From positions 64,442,001 through 64,506,000 of the forward strand of contig NC_080588.1 of the NCBI RefSeq assembly GCF_029962835.1: a stretch of DNA of 64,000 nucleotides, in the 5' to 3' direction. The notes under the pieces were generated by a model. That model made no database searches. It saw nothing but the letters and a program-made list of their open reading frames with translations, and had not been told where the DNA came from. Shown in pieces: positions 47,778 to 60,997 of the stretch (position 1 is the first letter of the stretch; each line of letters begins with the position of its first letter). This stretch comes from Magnolia sinica (lineage: Eukaryota > Streptophyta > Magnoliopsida > Magnoliales > Magnoliaceae). The position numbers and the translations under genes were made by a program.

Positions 47778-50700
47778 TCAATGGCCCTTGTGTTTCTTCT
47801 CAAAAAGGCCATCAGGACCTGGAAGACAAGAAAACAAGAACAGCATGTTAGAATATCATATTGAAAACGCAATCAATCAAAAGCTGCCTCTCTTTATTTG
47901 CATCTTCATTCAATAAAGATGTACCGACTCCTTTATGACTCATGAGACGCAGCAACAACAACAATGCATATCATCACCTCAACTTAGTCGCAGCTATTTG
48001 GGGTTTTGCTACAAGGGCAGTCGGTGTGAAGAACACCAACTAAGGTCCCACTTTGAAGTCGATAGAAATCAGTCCGCAGAACCAAAATGTCTTGCATTTG
48101 GAGTTGACTAGGGACCCCATTAGTTGGGCCACATTTTCCCACTTTTCCCGCTCCAAATAGCAAATCAGATAAGAACAGTCTTTTTATTTTTCTTTTAGCA
48201 GAACACGATCCCATCCTCTGCCAGGAGGGAAGCTTCCAAACACGCCCAAAGTATCACATGGAATAGAGTGAATGTGAGCGGCACACCAAAGGTTTATTGT
48301 TCAGTAAGCCCAGATGGCTCATGATCCAGGACTACTTGATTGATTAATCTCTCAAGATTAAGACCCAACACAAACAAATGCCACTCGTAACAATAGATCC
48401 TTGTAAATTACTTACTTTCATGGGACGAACTTCTAAGGTGTTGGCACCATCAGATCCGACTAGTGGAACTAGTGTTCTATTTGGGTCATCCAGCACTGAA
48501 GTAGAATAAGCTAATGTAACACTTCAATATGAATTGCTCATGTTGCGTCAATGCTGCCGAAGGTGGCTTCAACAAGTCATTGATGCAGTTAATTGCTTAA
48601 CATGCCAGAAGACGTGTAATTTTAGCCATGATTCATGTGATGCATAAAAGAGGGGTGAGCCCTCCAATGCTAGGAGGATGGCCCACTAGTATACAATGCA
48701 GCCGCATCATAGGATTACATGAATAGAAGCTTCTGGTGAGCTGGAAAGGAAAAAAGAGTCAACAGGATGTGAGCAGTTTTAATAAAACAAGCAGAAAGTT
48801 TCAACTTCTAGACAATAAAACAACTTAAAAACAAGCAACGCAGCCTAATGGTTGTACTCATGATCTCATCCTTAGTAAATGAAGCATCCCCCATATTTGA
48901 TGCATTTTCAGTCTTCTTCAGAAGTACTCTGATGTGAGGCAATTAACCACTTGCTCTAAAAGCTTGAACTGTTAGAGCATGGCGAATTAATCCCTTAATC
49001 TCATAGCACAGGCTCCACATCTCATGAGTTAGGACCTCGGCTGAACCCCCCCTCGTGGGCCCCAAATCACATGGGTACCACCTCACATGGGCCACTCACC
49101 CCGAGTGTGTCCCCGCATCCCACAGGCTACCCCACTTAAGCCCGATGTGAAATGCACATTAATCACCCCCGATGAGGAGTCTCGAACACAAGACATCCCC
49201 CGTGGGCCCCACCCACCCCAAGTGTGGCCCTGCATCCCACAAGCGACCTCACTCGAGCCCGGTGTAAAAATGCCCCTGCATTAATCACCCCCGATGAGGA
49301 GTCTCGAACACGAGACCTCCCGCTCTGATACTAATTTAATGCAGGACAATTAACCACTTGCTCTAAAAGCTCGAACTATTAGAGCATGGCGAATTAATCC
49401 CTTTATCTCATAGCCCAGGCCCCACATCTCATAGGTTAGGACCTCGGCCGAACCCCCCTCGTGGGCCCCAAATCACATGGGTACCGCCTCACACAGGCCG
49501 CCCACCCCGAGCGTGTCCCCGCATCCTACAGGTTACCTCACTCAAGCCCAACGTGAAATGTGCATTAATCACCCCCGGTGAGGAGTATTGAACATGAGAC
49601 ATCCCCCGCAGGCCCCGCCCACCCCGAGTGTGCCCCTACATCCCACAGGCGACCCTACTCGAGCCCGGTGTGAAAATGCCCCCCAAATTTTTTTCGCCGG
49701 GGGGCAGGGGGAGGGGGGGATTTATGGCAGGTAGTTGAAGCTCCTCCTGGATGTTTGGCAGCTAGTTGAAGCACTTCTCCTGGATGTTTGAAACTAGTCA
49801 GCTCTCAAACTCTAGAAATACTGCTATTCAACATTCATTGAAGACAAGGGAAGGGGACAATGGAGAGAGAAAAACAATCAAACAGATTTAATAAAAAAAA
49901 AAAAAAAACAGTTCATATTTGACTAGTATAAATATTCTGCTGGGTTTTTAGTGAACAGTGAGAGACATTTTGGGAAGAAAATCATTAATCTACAAGGCAT
50001 AAACATCTATGTCACCTTTTGGCCTAATTCATCTGAATCACAATATATGTCCGATCATATTTTATACAGAAGAATGTTCAATCAACAAAAATAAAACAAA
50101 TGACATTCAAAACTTGAAAGGAGAATTTCTACAATTTCATGCAAAACAGATACTACTTCATATGCCACAGACATCTACAAACCGGCAATAATGTAACATC
50201 CAGCACTGAATAATATTGAACAAACTCGCTACTTCATACCAACCATTAAGATGTTCAGACACTTGAGAGGGAGGGAGGGAGGGAGGGCAAGAGGGAGAAA
50301 GAGGGAGACCATACCCCATGGAAATTCCTTGTTGCGAATGTGCAAATATGGGTATGGCTGCAAACATGGATAATAATGGGAAAAAAATGTAAGTGAGAAA
50401 ATTAGATAGATTTATGGTGCATTTTCATGATGGAAATGAAAGAAAACAGACAGTCCAACCTTCAGTTTCTAACTTGCAAGTTGCAAGGCTACAAACGAAA
50501 CAAAAGAAATGCAAACAAATTCCACGTTGACGTACATGCATATGAAGCCAATCAAGAAAATAAGAAAACAAAAAACATACAGGGGGATCTTCATGGTGGG
50601 GATGGCCCTTTGACAGGTTGTAAATCGCGAGAACAGTGCAGGTTGCAATGCCCAAATACGTTATCTTTTCCCATTTAGCCATTTCATCTGATGGAAAAAC

Positions 50701-53700
50701 ACTGATACATCTATTATCTTCACTCGGGTCATTGGGTTGCAAAAGAAAGACATTGTAATTGAATCAATCATGAGATAATACAAATGAAAGAAAAATCAAA
50801 CCCCAGATAGTACACACACTCATAGGACAAGGGGCAAAGGCCCTACGAAGCTAAAGAAAACCATGGTGAAGAAACAGTAGACTATCCAACAACAAGAAAC
50901 GAATCAGGTTTTTTTTCACAGAAAATCAAAATTTTACATGGTTGCAAAAACTTTTCAAAATAACAAATTGAAGGATGGGAAAACCTAAATCTAATTCAAA
51001 ACGAAGCTTTCCGCAAATTGGCATGCCCCAACCAACCCAACAAAATCATGTGCACATGTGCGCACACAATCTAATTTTCACAAGATAGACTACGCAATTT
51101 TGTAAGGTAAAAGCATAATTATTCATTACTATAAAATTTTAAGAAGGCAAAATATAAAGGAATGAAACCCTAACTGGAAATGCAAGTTTCTGTAAATGAA
51201 ATGGCTATGAGGAGAAAATCTGAATTACTTCCCCAGAAAATGATGCAATTAAATCAAATTCTTCAGGGGGGAATTTGAAAATTGAAATTATGAAAAGTGG
51301 GGCCCGTGTTTGGTAATCGTGACTATTGATCAGTTAGAGGTGCAAGTCAGATTGATGGAATTCCTTATCCAACCCATATGATATCAGGTCTACATTTACA
51401 CCCAGACCAAACCCATGAATATCTAGGTTAGGCCTATGAGGGACAAAGAACAAGAAAAGTGACAGACAAAAAACAAGGGAGTAAGATGAAGGTAGATCTC
51501 AACAAAAGTCCAAAATATGAGTTTCCACTACAATGGAAATATGATAGGTATTTCTTCAATGCTCCAAAGATGCCGTCACCCCATTTATACAAAGACTCTA
51601 TCACCAATTCAACCTTGATTACATCAACCTTTTACTCCTAAGACAACTTCCACCAACCCCATTAATATGCCACAATAATCTAGGTCAGGTCGGAGTCAAA
51701 ATAAGCCAACCCATTAATTTGATGGATCGGGTTGGTATAAAAGGATCCAAACACAACTAATTTATCTAATGGGTTGCATTTGGGGAAGGTCTAGCACGGG
51801 TTTGGAGAGTGAACTTTTCAGAAAACAATGCACCAAATATACTGGTTGCATCTAGACAAAACAAATGAGCTCCAATAGCACATGCTATTATGCCATCTTA
51901 GATAAAAGCATATAAGAATTTAAGCACAGATCCATGTATAAGTTCTTTGATATCCTAATATGACGATGATTCAAAAAAAAAAAAAAAAAAATCCATGAAG
52001 AATATACAGTCTAAGGACCTGTTTGGTTGCCACTTAAAAATGAGTTAGTCTCATTTTAGTTAACAACAACTATGTACACGAGATTTGGGTGAGAATTAAA
52101 AAATAATCTCGATAACCAATAATTTATAAAACTATCATCTCTAATACAAAATTAATGCAACCTAAAATGAGATGAAATCAGTTTCCAAGTATATTGTAAA
52201 TCAACAGACTCATGTATACATAAAACTCCCATCTCTAGACATAAGACGCCTAGAAATCCGTCTGGGGTGAATCAATTTGGGTCGATTTTGATAGGTCCAG
52301 GATCCAACCCACTTAGTGAGGCCTGGGACCCAACTGACCCATTTACTAATCAGGGCAAACTTTAAGTCCCAGAGCCAACTCCAATAGGTCCAAATTCGAA
52401 TTCACATCCTTTTATCATTGAGGTTGGGTCACCCCTCTGTGCCCCACCATGGCATGTCCCTAAATCTCCCAAATTGGAAGATCCTACCACCAGTTAAGTA
52501 CATGTCAATCCTTGTGACTGTTGATGTTTGAATAAGTCGAATAATGTTTGCTCTCATGTCCTTCCCTCCACCTTATCACTCCTTTCCTAAACTGTTTAGG
52601 TACAATAATATGTGGTTGCGGCATGACTCCTTCCTACAGTTGGTGAAAGCCTCCTGGCGTTCTTCTGAGACAAGTCAGCACATATATATTCTTCTCAGCA
52701 AGCTGAAGAATACCAAGCAGGCCCTCAAATCTTGGAATAGGGACACATTTGGGAATTTGTTCCTAATTATCAAGAAAGCCAAAGATAAGCTTATCAAGGC
52801 GTAAGAAAACTTTACACTTTCCCAAGACGCGGCAAATCAACCCTGTCTCATGGTGATCAGAACACCAAATTTTTCCACAATGTAGCCGGCGAGAGAATCA
52901 GAAAAGCTTCAATCCATGTTATTCAGCTCGACAACGGGGAGAAGACCAAATATCCAGCTAAAATCCAAGAAGAGGTGATCAGATATTTCTCATCCTCGTT
53001 CAATTCAGAAGAAAGAGAGCCGGCAGGGGACTTCCTAGACTCTATTCCAGCAGCTGCTACATCGGAGGATTACATCTTCCTTTTGTCTGAGCCATCCTAT
53101 GAGCCGGTAGAGAAGGTCATGGGTTTGAGTACCCATTGTGGTGTGTGTGGGTGTGAGGGTGTGTATTAAAAAAATAATAATAATAATAAATGAAGATTAC
53201 AGTTTTTAGCTGTAATCTGAAACATGGAACATTTTTTAAACTCTTTGATGTAGGGAGAATTGTGGCTCGGCTTCAGAATTCCTAACCCTTCCTTCCAACG
53301 GTTGGACCCATGGTTTAGTGACATAGATCATTGTGCATTTATTAAATACAGCGCCCATTGTACATGTAAGCCATTGTATCCTCTATGCGTATCATCCACT
53401 ATGTTCAAGGAATTAACAGTCATGATTTGGCCCACTGTACATGTGGGTCATCAATGACCCACTGTACATGCAATCATGTTTCATGTATGTCCCACTTTCT
53501 AATCCATCTTTATACCTCTCATTGTATCATCTACATCTCTTTATATCATGTATTGCCCATTGTACATGTGGATCAAACGCGCATGTATGTGTAGCTGTAC
53601 ATGCATCGCCGTGTACACGTGGTGAGCATATGTGGGGGCCACTATACATGTGGAAAATACTACACATGTCGCTAGCACACTGCATGTACACATGAAGTAA

Positions 53701-54553
53701 TAGTTAATTGTTTATATTCAATAGTTTCTCATCGCAAAACGGAAGTTGAATTAGTGGGCCCATTTTTTGTGGCCCACCAAATGATTGGTTTAGCACAAGG
53801 ACCAGCTATAGGCTTTACTGAGCTGGGTTTATCCCAACGATCTATCTTAAATGAAGACTTTATATGTCATTTGATGTCATTTGATAATTTTTAAAGGATT
53901 TACCATTCCAAGCTCTGTCGTGTGTGAATACTCAATTATAGATAGTAAACAATTCGCTGGTTATTCAAACACAAACAACTATTTATCGTGTAAACAGATT
54001 ACAGCTAAAAGACAAACAGGACAGACTGTGAACGCTTTACACCTGTAATCTGATTACCTGAAATCAAATTAATCAGATTACAACTTACAGGCATCCAAAC
54101 GACCCCTAAACCCAAATCAGAAAAGTAAAGCTCTTATCTCTCCGATCAAACAAAACCCAAAGAGACCCAACAAAGATCAACGATCGTGCAAGCAGAAAAA
54201 TCGATGTTTTGCATAACAAGTACCGATTGAACATGTAAGTAAAAAAAAAATGAATATACAATTTTAGGAAATTTTCAAAAAAAAAAAAAGAGTAGAAAAA
54301 ATAAGGAAATGATATATGGAATTTCAAAAAATAGATATATTTAGAATCGACAGAAAGTGAAAAATTAAAAATTTAAAAATTTAAAAAAAAAAAAAAAAAA
54401 AAAAGAAGAAGAAGGGGGGGTGGGGTTGGAGGAAGTAGAGTTTGTTTTACACTCATCGCCGTGGTGAGATGAGGAAGAGAAGTTCTTGTTGGAAGCAGAG
54501 CTCCGTGCGACTTTCCGAAGAGCGGATTGAAGGCCCGATCTCGCCATCGCCAT
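47778..54553 (-). CDS. COX6A: cytochrome c oxidase subunit 6a, mitochondrial, 4 exons, 97 aa
   Basis: Exons in coding order: 54553-54451, 50687-50581, 50357-50315, 47818-47778 (stop TGA). They sum to 294 nt in frame, and all introns are GT-AG. The N-terminus MAMARSGLQSALRKVARSS is a basic amphipathic mitochondrial presequence. Next come EYEMAKWEKITYLGIA, a single membrane segment at about 43-60, a His-rich GHPHHEDPPPYPYLHIRNKE stretch, and EFPWGPDGLFEKKHKGH. The length and motif order match plant COX6a, a small nuclear-encoded subunit of respiratory complex IV in the inner membrane. Introns are 3763, 223 and 2496 bp. Intron 1 carries a LINE fragment and a SINE-like tail; intron 3 carries a 407-bp direct repeat. 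Nothing in the coding sequence suggests a pseudogene. Confidence 0.93.
48941..49690. repeat. 407-bp direct repeat with inner ~112-bp repeats (COX6A intron 3)
   Basis: AATTAACCACTTGCTCTAAA recurs at 48941 and 49348 and the following text is nearly the same, giving almost two units. Within each unit, a roughly 112-bp GC-rich segment (CATTAATCACCCCCGATGAG, then GAGTCTCGAACACGAGAC) occurs twice. On the minus strand TATCAGAGCGGGAGGTCTCG then GTTCGAGACTCC resembles a tRNA B-box context. Confidence 0.8.
50688..52515. other. COX6A intron 1, first part
   Basis: AT-rich; no exon-like sequence. 52020-52195 carries a MITE relative (AAATGAGTTAGTCTCATTTTAG and ATGAGATGAAATCAG ends). Confidence 0.5.
52520..53120 (+). 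mobile_element. LINE ORF2 fragment in COX6A intron 1
   Basis: The plus-strand translation around 52590-52800 (RYNNMWLRHDSFLQLVKASW, then LKNTKQALKSWNRDTFGNL) matches the segment before the reverse transcriptase of plant L1-type ORF2. Similarity continues in a shifted frame to about 53120 (VIRYFSSSFNSE region, 52972 onward). It has stops and frameshifts, and ends abruptly with no LINE 3' end. It is antisense to COX6A. Confidence 0.75.
53118..53195 (+). mobile_element. SINE-like tail fused to the LINE fragment
   Basis: GGGTTTGAGTACCCATTGTG then GTGTGTGGGTGTGAGGGTGT resembles the B-box and GTGTG tail of the SINE family, and ends in (AAT)n. It directly follows the LINE text without a gap. Confidence 0.55.
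53350..53665. repeat. cluster of CCCAYTGTACATGTGG words (COX6A intron 1)
   Basis: CATTGTACATGT, CACTGTACATGTGG, CACTGTACATGC, CATTGTACATGTGG, GCTGTACATGC and CTATACATGTGG are spaced irregularly over about 310 bp. They are not a regular tandem array. Confidence 0.6.
53930..54110. mobile_element. MITE right end related to the 8933-9207 element
   Basis: Ends TTACAGGCATCCAAACGACCCC. The interior shows ATTACAGC/GTAATCTGATTA words. The left end was not identified. Confidence 0.5.
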
Positions 54554-54859
54554 CGGCTCTCTTACTTCTCTCTTACGCTCGTAATGGATTCAATCTACAC
54601 AGTAGTAAGAACTAAGAAGGTGTTTCGAGAAGTAATTGACGGGAAAATTATTGTAAATACACAAATTTTTGTCAAATTTACATTTCAGTCGTCATTATGT
54701 ACTTCTTATAGAAAATTACCCATAAATAGCTAATTTTTTATTAACTTTCTATTTCATTACTCATTATTTACAATTGTATACTTGCTTATGCCAATATCTT
54801 TTGACTAATCAGTGCTCGGTGCTAGTTCTGCAACTTTTTGATCGGGCCAACCCCTGAGT

Positions 54860-55275
54860 TACTCAGTGGGGCCCACAAGTGGTGTATTTGTCTTATCGAC
54901 GCCATCCATCCGTTTTGTCCCGGATGATGTTATGGTATGAGCCCAAAATTGAAACATATCCAAAGCTCAAGTGGACCACACCACAGGAAATAGTTGAGAT
55001 AACAGCATCTACTGTTGAAACCTTCCTTAGGGCCGTGATTTTTATTTATCGTCCAACTTATTCATAAGGTCACAGTAACATAAATGAAGGGAAAACACAA
55101 ATATAAGCTTGATCTAAAACTTTCAATCATAGGCTTTCAATTCCAACTGTTTCATGTGGTATGGTCCAGTTAAGCTTTGGATATACTTCAATTTTGGGCT
55201 CATGCTCTAAATTGATCTGGAAAAGGGGATAAATGGCGTGGATAAGACACATACATCACAGTGGGCCGGACCGAG
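54860..55275. mobile_element. foldback element upstream of COX6A
   Basis: CAGTGGGGCCCACAAGTGGT and its inverted return AAGACACATACATCACAGTG then GGCC enclose the usual interior. The left end is about 300 bp upstream of the COX6A start codon. Confidence 0.6.
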
Positions 55276-55624
55276 TTTACTTGTACGCAATCAGCATCCG
55301 GTTCAGTCAGGTTGGGTTCGGGTGGGAAATTTCCTAACTTGAATTGAAATTCAGTTGGAATCGGGTTGAGCACATTTAAAGAGTATTTTGGTTGGGTTGG
55401 GTCAGAAAATTGATTTTTGGATGATTTGTCTTAGTTTAGGACTACTAGTTTGGTCTATTGATTATCAAACTCTAAGGAATGAAAATGGAATATGGCACAC
55501 GTGGGAGCTTGATTTGGTTATTGGAACATGTAAATTTTATGGTACGTCTAGTACAGTGTTGAATGTAGGGTGTCTGTAGATTTATGAATATGTGGAGCCA
55601 TTGAACTTGGGCAGGGAATTATGT

Positions 55625-56085
55625 GTTACCTGCTGTGGGGCCCACCTCGACGATGTGTTGTCTATCCACACCGTCCATCTGTTTTTTCATCCCATTTTAG
55701 GATTTGGTCCCAAAAATTAAGCACACCAAATCTCAGATGGACCACACCACAGGAAACAGTGTTGATTGAACACCCACCATTAAAAACTTCTTAAGGCCCA
55801 TGGTAATGTTTATTTTCCATCTAACCTGTTGATAAGGTTAAAAAGACCTGAATGAAGAGAAAATATAAAGATCAGCTTGATCCAAAACTTTTGTGGCCCA
55901 AAAATAGTTTTTAATGGTCATTCACCACGGTTTCCATTGATGTAGTCCACCTGAGATTTAGATCTGCTTTAAGTTTTGGGATCCCGTCCTAAAATAAGCT
56001 GAAAAGAATGGAATATACAACAAATCCTTAAGGTGGGACACACACAGTAAGGATAACACCTGATCCGCTCCCCTAAGCCTGAATG
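55625..56085. mobile_element. foldback element, subfamily H
   Basis: The core GGGGCCCACCTCGACGATGT at the left and the end AACACCTGATCCGCTCCC at the right. The left terminus reads TGTGTTACCTGCTGTGGGGC, so it is decayed. Confidence 0.6.
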
Positions 56086-58382
56086 ATCTGTAGACGTGGC
56101 ACTTTTAACAGATGTGACGCGTTCGTATTTGCAAACATCATACTTTGTTCACTTTATTAGAAAAGGTATTATATCCTGCCAAATTTTATAAGGGTTAGTT
56201 TGAATTTTTACACACGCTGCTGAGACTAACCTCTTCAATTATATGATTGAGAATTGGCATCTGAAGCTCTCTCAATGAAACTATTTTCAAAATCCAGTAC
56301 ACAATCGTTGGGTGCATCACAAATTCTCATGCATGCACATGCCACGTGTCATTCATAGGATGGTCCCTACGTGAACATTCCTTGGCCCGAAATGGACCAT
56401 GCAGCAAAATGATGATCAAGGTTACAGATTAATTGTCCATGTATCGCCTGCCTAATGAATCAATCTCTGGCTGATTCCACACTCCTACTGCATTGGTTTG
56501 CTCAGGGTAATTGATTTGATGCTTGCCGATGGGTCATGGTCTTACTGGAATTCCTACTTTTGCATTATTGCACCTGTATAGAGTTTTATATGCAGATTCC
56601 AAAATTACTAAGTTAAAAATTCCAGAACCCCAAATCACATGCTCCATTATAGACGGGCCATTACCTAAAAACTTGGATGTTTGTCCATCCCAGCTCCAGA
56701 TTGTTCTCCATCAAATGGACGGTTAAAATGGGAGCAGCAGTCAGATTTTGTAAAAAACACCATCTGTCCATGTGACGCATAACAGTTCAAAAGGACAGGT
56801 GGACACTAACAAAGAATGGAATGGATTGAATGACTGCAGATAAGATTCTTGGGCTACACATCCTTACTGGGACCCAATATTCAAATGGTTTGGATTAATA
56901 TAAATAAATGGCGTTTTAAACACAGATGGATTCGGTGAATGGACGTCCACTGATCAAATGGTTAGATTCTTAGGCCACACATCTATAGTGGGAACCACCA
57001 TTCAAATGGTTTGGATTAAAATAGATAAATGACATGTGTCCATGGCAACATGCATCTCCCAAACAAATTTCCTACACCCCTGTAGATGGAGAATACACAT
57101 AAATGGGGATGAATTGAATGAAAAACAGAAAAAGAAATAAGAGTGAAGGAAACAGATTCAATATATAGACACTCCATTGATGAAATGGCTAGAGTACGTT
57201 GGTTACACAACTTCTTTGGTAGGACCCACTATCCGAACCATTTGGGTTATGATATAGAAATGAGGTGTAAATGGGAGCTTGCATCTCCTAAAACCATGAC
57301 TCTGATGTCCATGCCTGAAGGTAATACACCAACACAGAGCATTCAAATAGTGGGCCCTGCTGTAGATGGAGAATTACCTCGAATTGGGACGGTTAAAATG
57401 AAAAATACAAATAAAAAAGATGCATCATATATACTCAATGGATAGACAACCAAAATAATTATGGTTAGTGGACTAACTAGGCCACAACATCTTAGCAAGA
57501 CCCACTATTCAAATGGTTTCATTAACCACCGTGTCCATGCGGTGTATATTACAACCCAATGCATTCAAATTCAAATCTATAGATGGAGAAGCCCAATATT
57601 GAGATGAGTTCAGGGATTGAAACCATTCTATGTATGAATATTTATATATTGGATGGCAAACCCACTGCTTGAATGTTAGGATTGAATAAATTTACATAGT
57701 AAATACTATATGAACAGTTAGGATTTTGGTAAATGCGATTTATGAATAAGCATTGCAAATAAGCAGTCTGCCATGGTATCAAATAAATTCTCTCGATGTA
57801 AAAATAAAATAAAATAAAATAACAAATTGGAGTGAAATGTGAAAGTAATTGAGAATCTCCTCACAGGTATGAGAGGTGGGCCATCTCATTCACCTGATTG
57901 GTCCCAACGTTGCCCAAAATAAAGTTAGTCAAATGAGTAGGTGGGCCATGTCTGTGGAAACTGGATGGTTAGAAAATTATACCAACCCTTTATACATAGG
58001 GGAAACCTAATTGCTATAATTTTTTTATCTAACTGCACGGTTATCCCCAAACTGAAGGGCATGGTCCACTCCCATTTTACCAATCACAGCCATTAAAACA
58101 AAATTTTGGACAGCCAAATCCGATGGAAACTAGCATAGACTGGGTCACTTGAATGAGAACCAAAACAAGAAATGACCATATCGGTGCTGTGCATTTGCGG
58201 TCTATAACTCTAGCATCATATAATCATTAAAACAAAACTGTCGTTTCAAAAAGAAGCATATAAGATAACATCACCACAGTTCTCATGGGCAGTCAAGTGA
58301 CCAAGATTCTAAATGCTTGGCCTACAACTCCAAACAAGGAAAAGGTCCATGGCATCTAACTGAACTAAAACTCAAAGTAGCC
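56086..58382. other. intergenic between COX6A and RPS11: degenerate repeats
   Basis: From about 56816 to 57600, three or four imperfect units share TTGATGAAATGGCTAG/GATCAAATGGTTAG, a CACTATTCAAATGGTTT word and a GTAGATGGAGAATAC word. They are spaced by roughly 100-260 bp. No coding similarity was seen, and the RPS11 3' UTR probably lies just below 58383. Confidence 0.45.
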
Positions 58383-60935
58383 TTATATTGGTGCGAAACC
58401 CTTCTTACCGCCACCACCTGAAGAACCTGCCGGAATGACTTTCAACACGTTGAACCTCACCGTCTTGGACAATGGCCTGAAATGCATGCGTGGATATGGA
58501 GTCCCGTCAACTTCAAATGATCTTGTATGGCATGCACAGGATGCAAGTGTATGTGAGAATGATCTTTAGAGAAATCGTAGGGTTATGAGTCTTCGCAAAA
58601 GTCTACATGTGGGCCTATCACACTAGTGACCCGGACGGGGATGCGCCAAAAATTTCCCAGATACAGGAGATCTTAGCCATCCAATCTTTGGTAATTTTCC
58701 CAACCATTGCATTATTTTCTCAACTGTCTTTTTGCATGATCTTCCAATATGGGAGATTTTTGAGGCACGTCCAAAAATCTTCCAATACGGTAAGGCCCAT
58801 CACATCAAATGATCTCAATCACCAGAATTTGTCAACATACAAAGAGTACCGGGAAAAGGAGAGTGCATTTGGTCAAGAAGACTTGCCTACACTGGCCAAT
58901 GATAACATGATCACCCTCCTTCACACGGAAGCATGGGGATACATGCGCTGGAATGTTCGAGTGCCGCTTTTCGTATCTGAACCAGTCAGACAACAGATAT
59001 TAGAATCCACTCTCTTAGAAACAAGGGTAGGATTTAGATTTATCTATCGCTTGCCTCTGATATTTCTTCACATAGTGAAGGTAGTTGCGTCGAACGATGA
59101 TGGTTCTCATCATCTTGGCGCTATGGCAAGTCCCAGCTAGGATACGGCCCCTGATGGAAACGGTACCAGTAAAGGGACATTTCTTATCAATATATGTCCC
59201 TGAAAACAAAAACAAAGGGTAGTGCATAAGAAAATGAATCATGTTTCACATTATAGAATACAAACCCATGCTGCTCACCATCTTACAAGGATTGAACATG
59301 ATGGGCCCACATCTTACTACAAGGGTTTAAATAGGGTGTCGTTCAAAAGTGGGCCCTGTTTGGACAGGGAGTGAATCCTGATTTTTTTTATTTTTTGTTC
59401 TTTTTTTCTTTCTTGGACTTTTACCAGGAAGGACAATGTTACAAAATATTCAGGTGTTTGCTTCATCTAAAGCTTCACACAGCAGGGAGTGCAAGTCATG
59501 TCAAGGGTTGCTTCGAGAAATTCCTCTTGGTGCCTTTCCCAAAACAGACCATCGCAATCAGATCCAATCAGAAACATCCCTTCCAAAACGGCCCTCAGCT
59601 AACACTGATAGTTCAGCTTAGAGACAGAATATAGGAACTGCAGAATGTCTCACCAATGACATCAATGCACTACGTTGAACAAAGAAAAACTAAAAAATAA
59701 CAGGATTGCATGGTCTAAGAAACACCATGTGGATCGTGTCATCAGAATATGGTTCTTTTACAACAACTAGAGTTATGATGGCAACAGATATCATATGCTT
59801 GCAAGTGACACTATCTATCAGTATCGTTTAAATCTTTCCAGTGAATCAGTATCATTTAAATCTTTCCGGTGAATTCCTTCCAATCACCTTATTTGATTAT
59901 CTCATTGGAAATAAGCCTGAGTAGCCAGTAAAAGCTGTTTGGATGACTCAACTTGCACATTTATCAACATGATTTTCAATTTGAATGTGTACCCACCCAA
60001 TGAACGCGTCAACATGGGGTTTAACAGTATTGGTTATCAAGTATATCCAACATTTGTTCACGTGGTACATATGAGCGAGATTTGAACCTTTCATCAGTTG
60101 AACCCCACCGTTATGAAACATACCCAACCCAAGGAAGCTAAGATTATCTTTGGAGTATGACTGTTCCATTGATTGGTACAATTGAAAAACAGTATGGGAT
60201 TTAATACATGGTAACATGCATGGTGTGCCGTAAAGGCCATTACGTAACGGTAGCAACCGTTACATGTTACAGGGTCGAACAGCTGTTATAGAAAAAGAAA
60301 AAAAAAAAATTACCCATAACAGCCGTTACAGCCTTGTAATGGTCCGGTACTCCCCCATAAAAGCTGTAATTGTCCATTACAGGACCGATACATGTTTTTC
60401 ATTTTTTTTCCAATTAAAAAAACAAAAAACAGAGAGAGAGAGAGAGACCGTAATTGCTATTACAGCCCGTATCGTCAAGATAGGGGTGGTGGTACGGCCA
60501 CCATTAACACTAGGGATTCTTGAGTGCTACTGCATAGAAACTTGCCACGAACAGAACCAGGGGAAAAAAAAAAGGCAAGATGCATCTCTGTCTAGAGGCC
60601 AAGATCCCTATTTGAGGCGAACAGAGAACTTTCCGGGTGTAGCGTTGTGCACCAAGTTTGTGAATGTGAGGCCCACGATTAGCTAATCCAGACCATTGAT
60701 CTCATGGCCCCCTTCAGGGATGAACCATGGCCAAAAAAATCTCTCAATTGATCAACCTTAAGCTTTCCATTGGAATGCAAAATTGCAAATACATGGTTAA
60801 GAAATGAAGCACCAAGAGCCATCCAGTCCAGCCCATCAGATCAACGGTCTAGATGAACCATACAATGGGTACCACTCCTACAAACTACGTATATGGATTG
60901 AAGCAATGCATCTATGGGCAAATTCAGTATTAGCA

Positions 60936-60997
<62 letters not shown>

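Noticed and set aside
53118-53195. Poly(A)-like 3' end of the adjacent LINE
   Set aside because: The text resembles the SINE tail rather than a LINE 3' UTR, so it was listed separately.
58607-59140. 177-codon open frame on the plus strand
   Set aside because: It lies antisense to RPS11 exons 4-5 and their intron; the conserved ribosomal protein reading on the minus strand explains the open frame.
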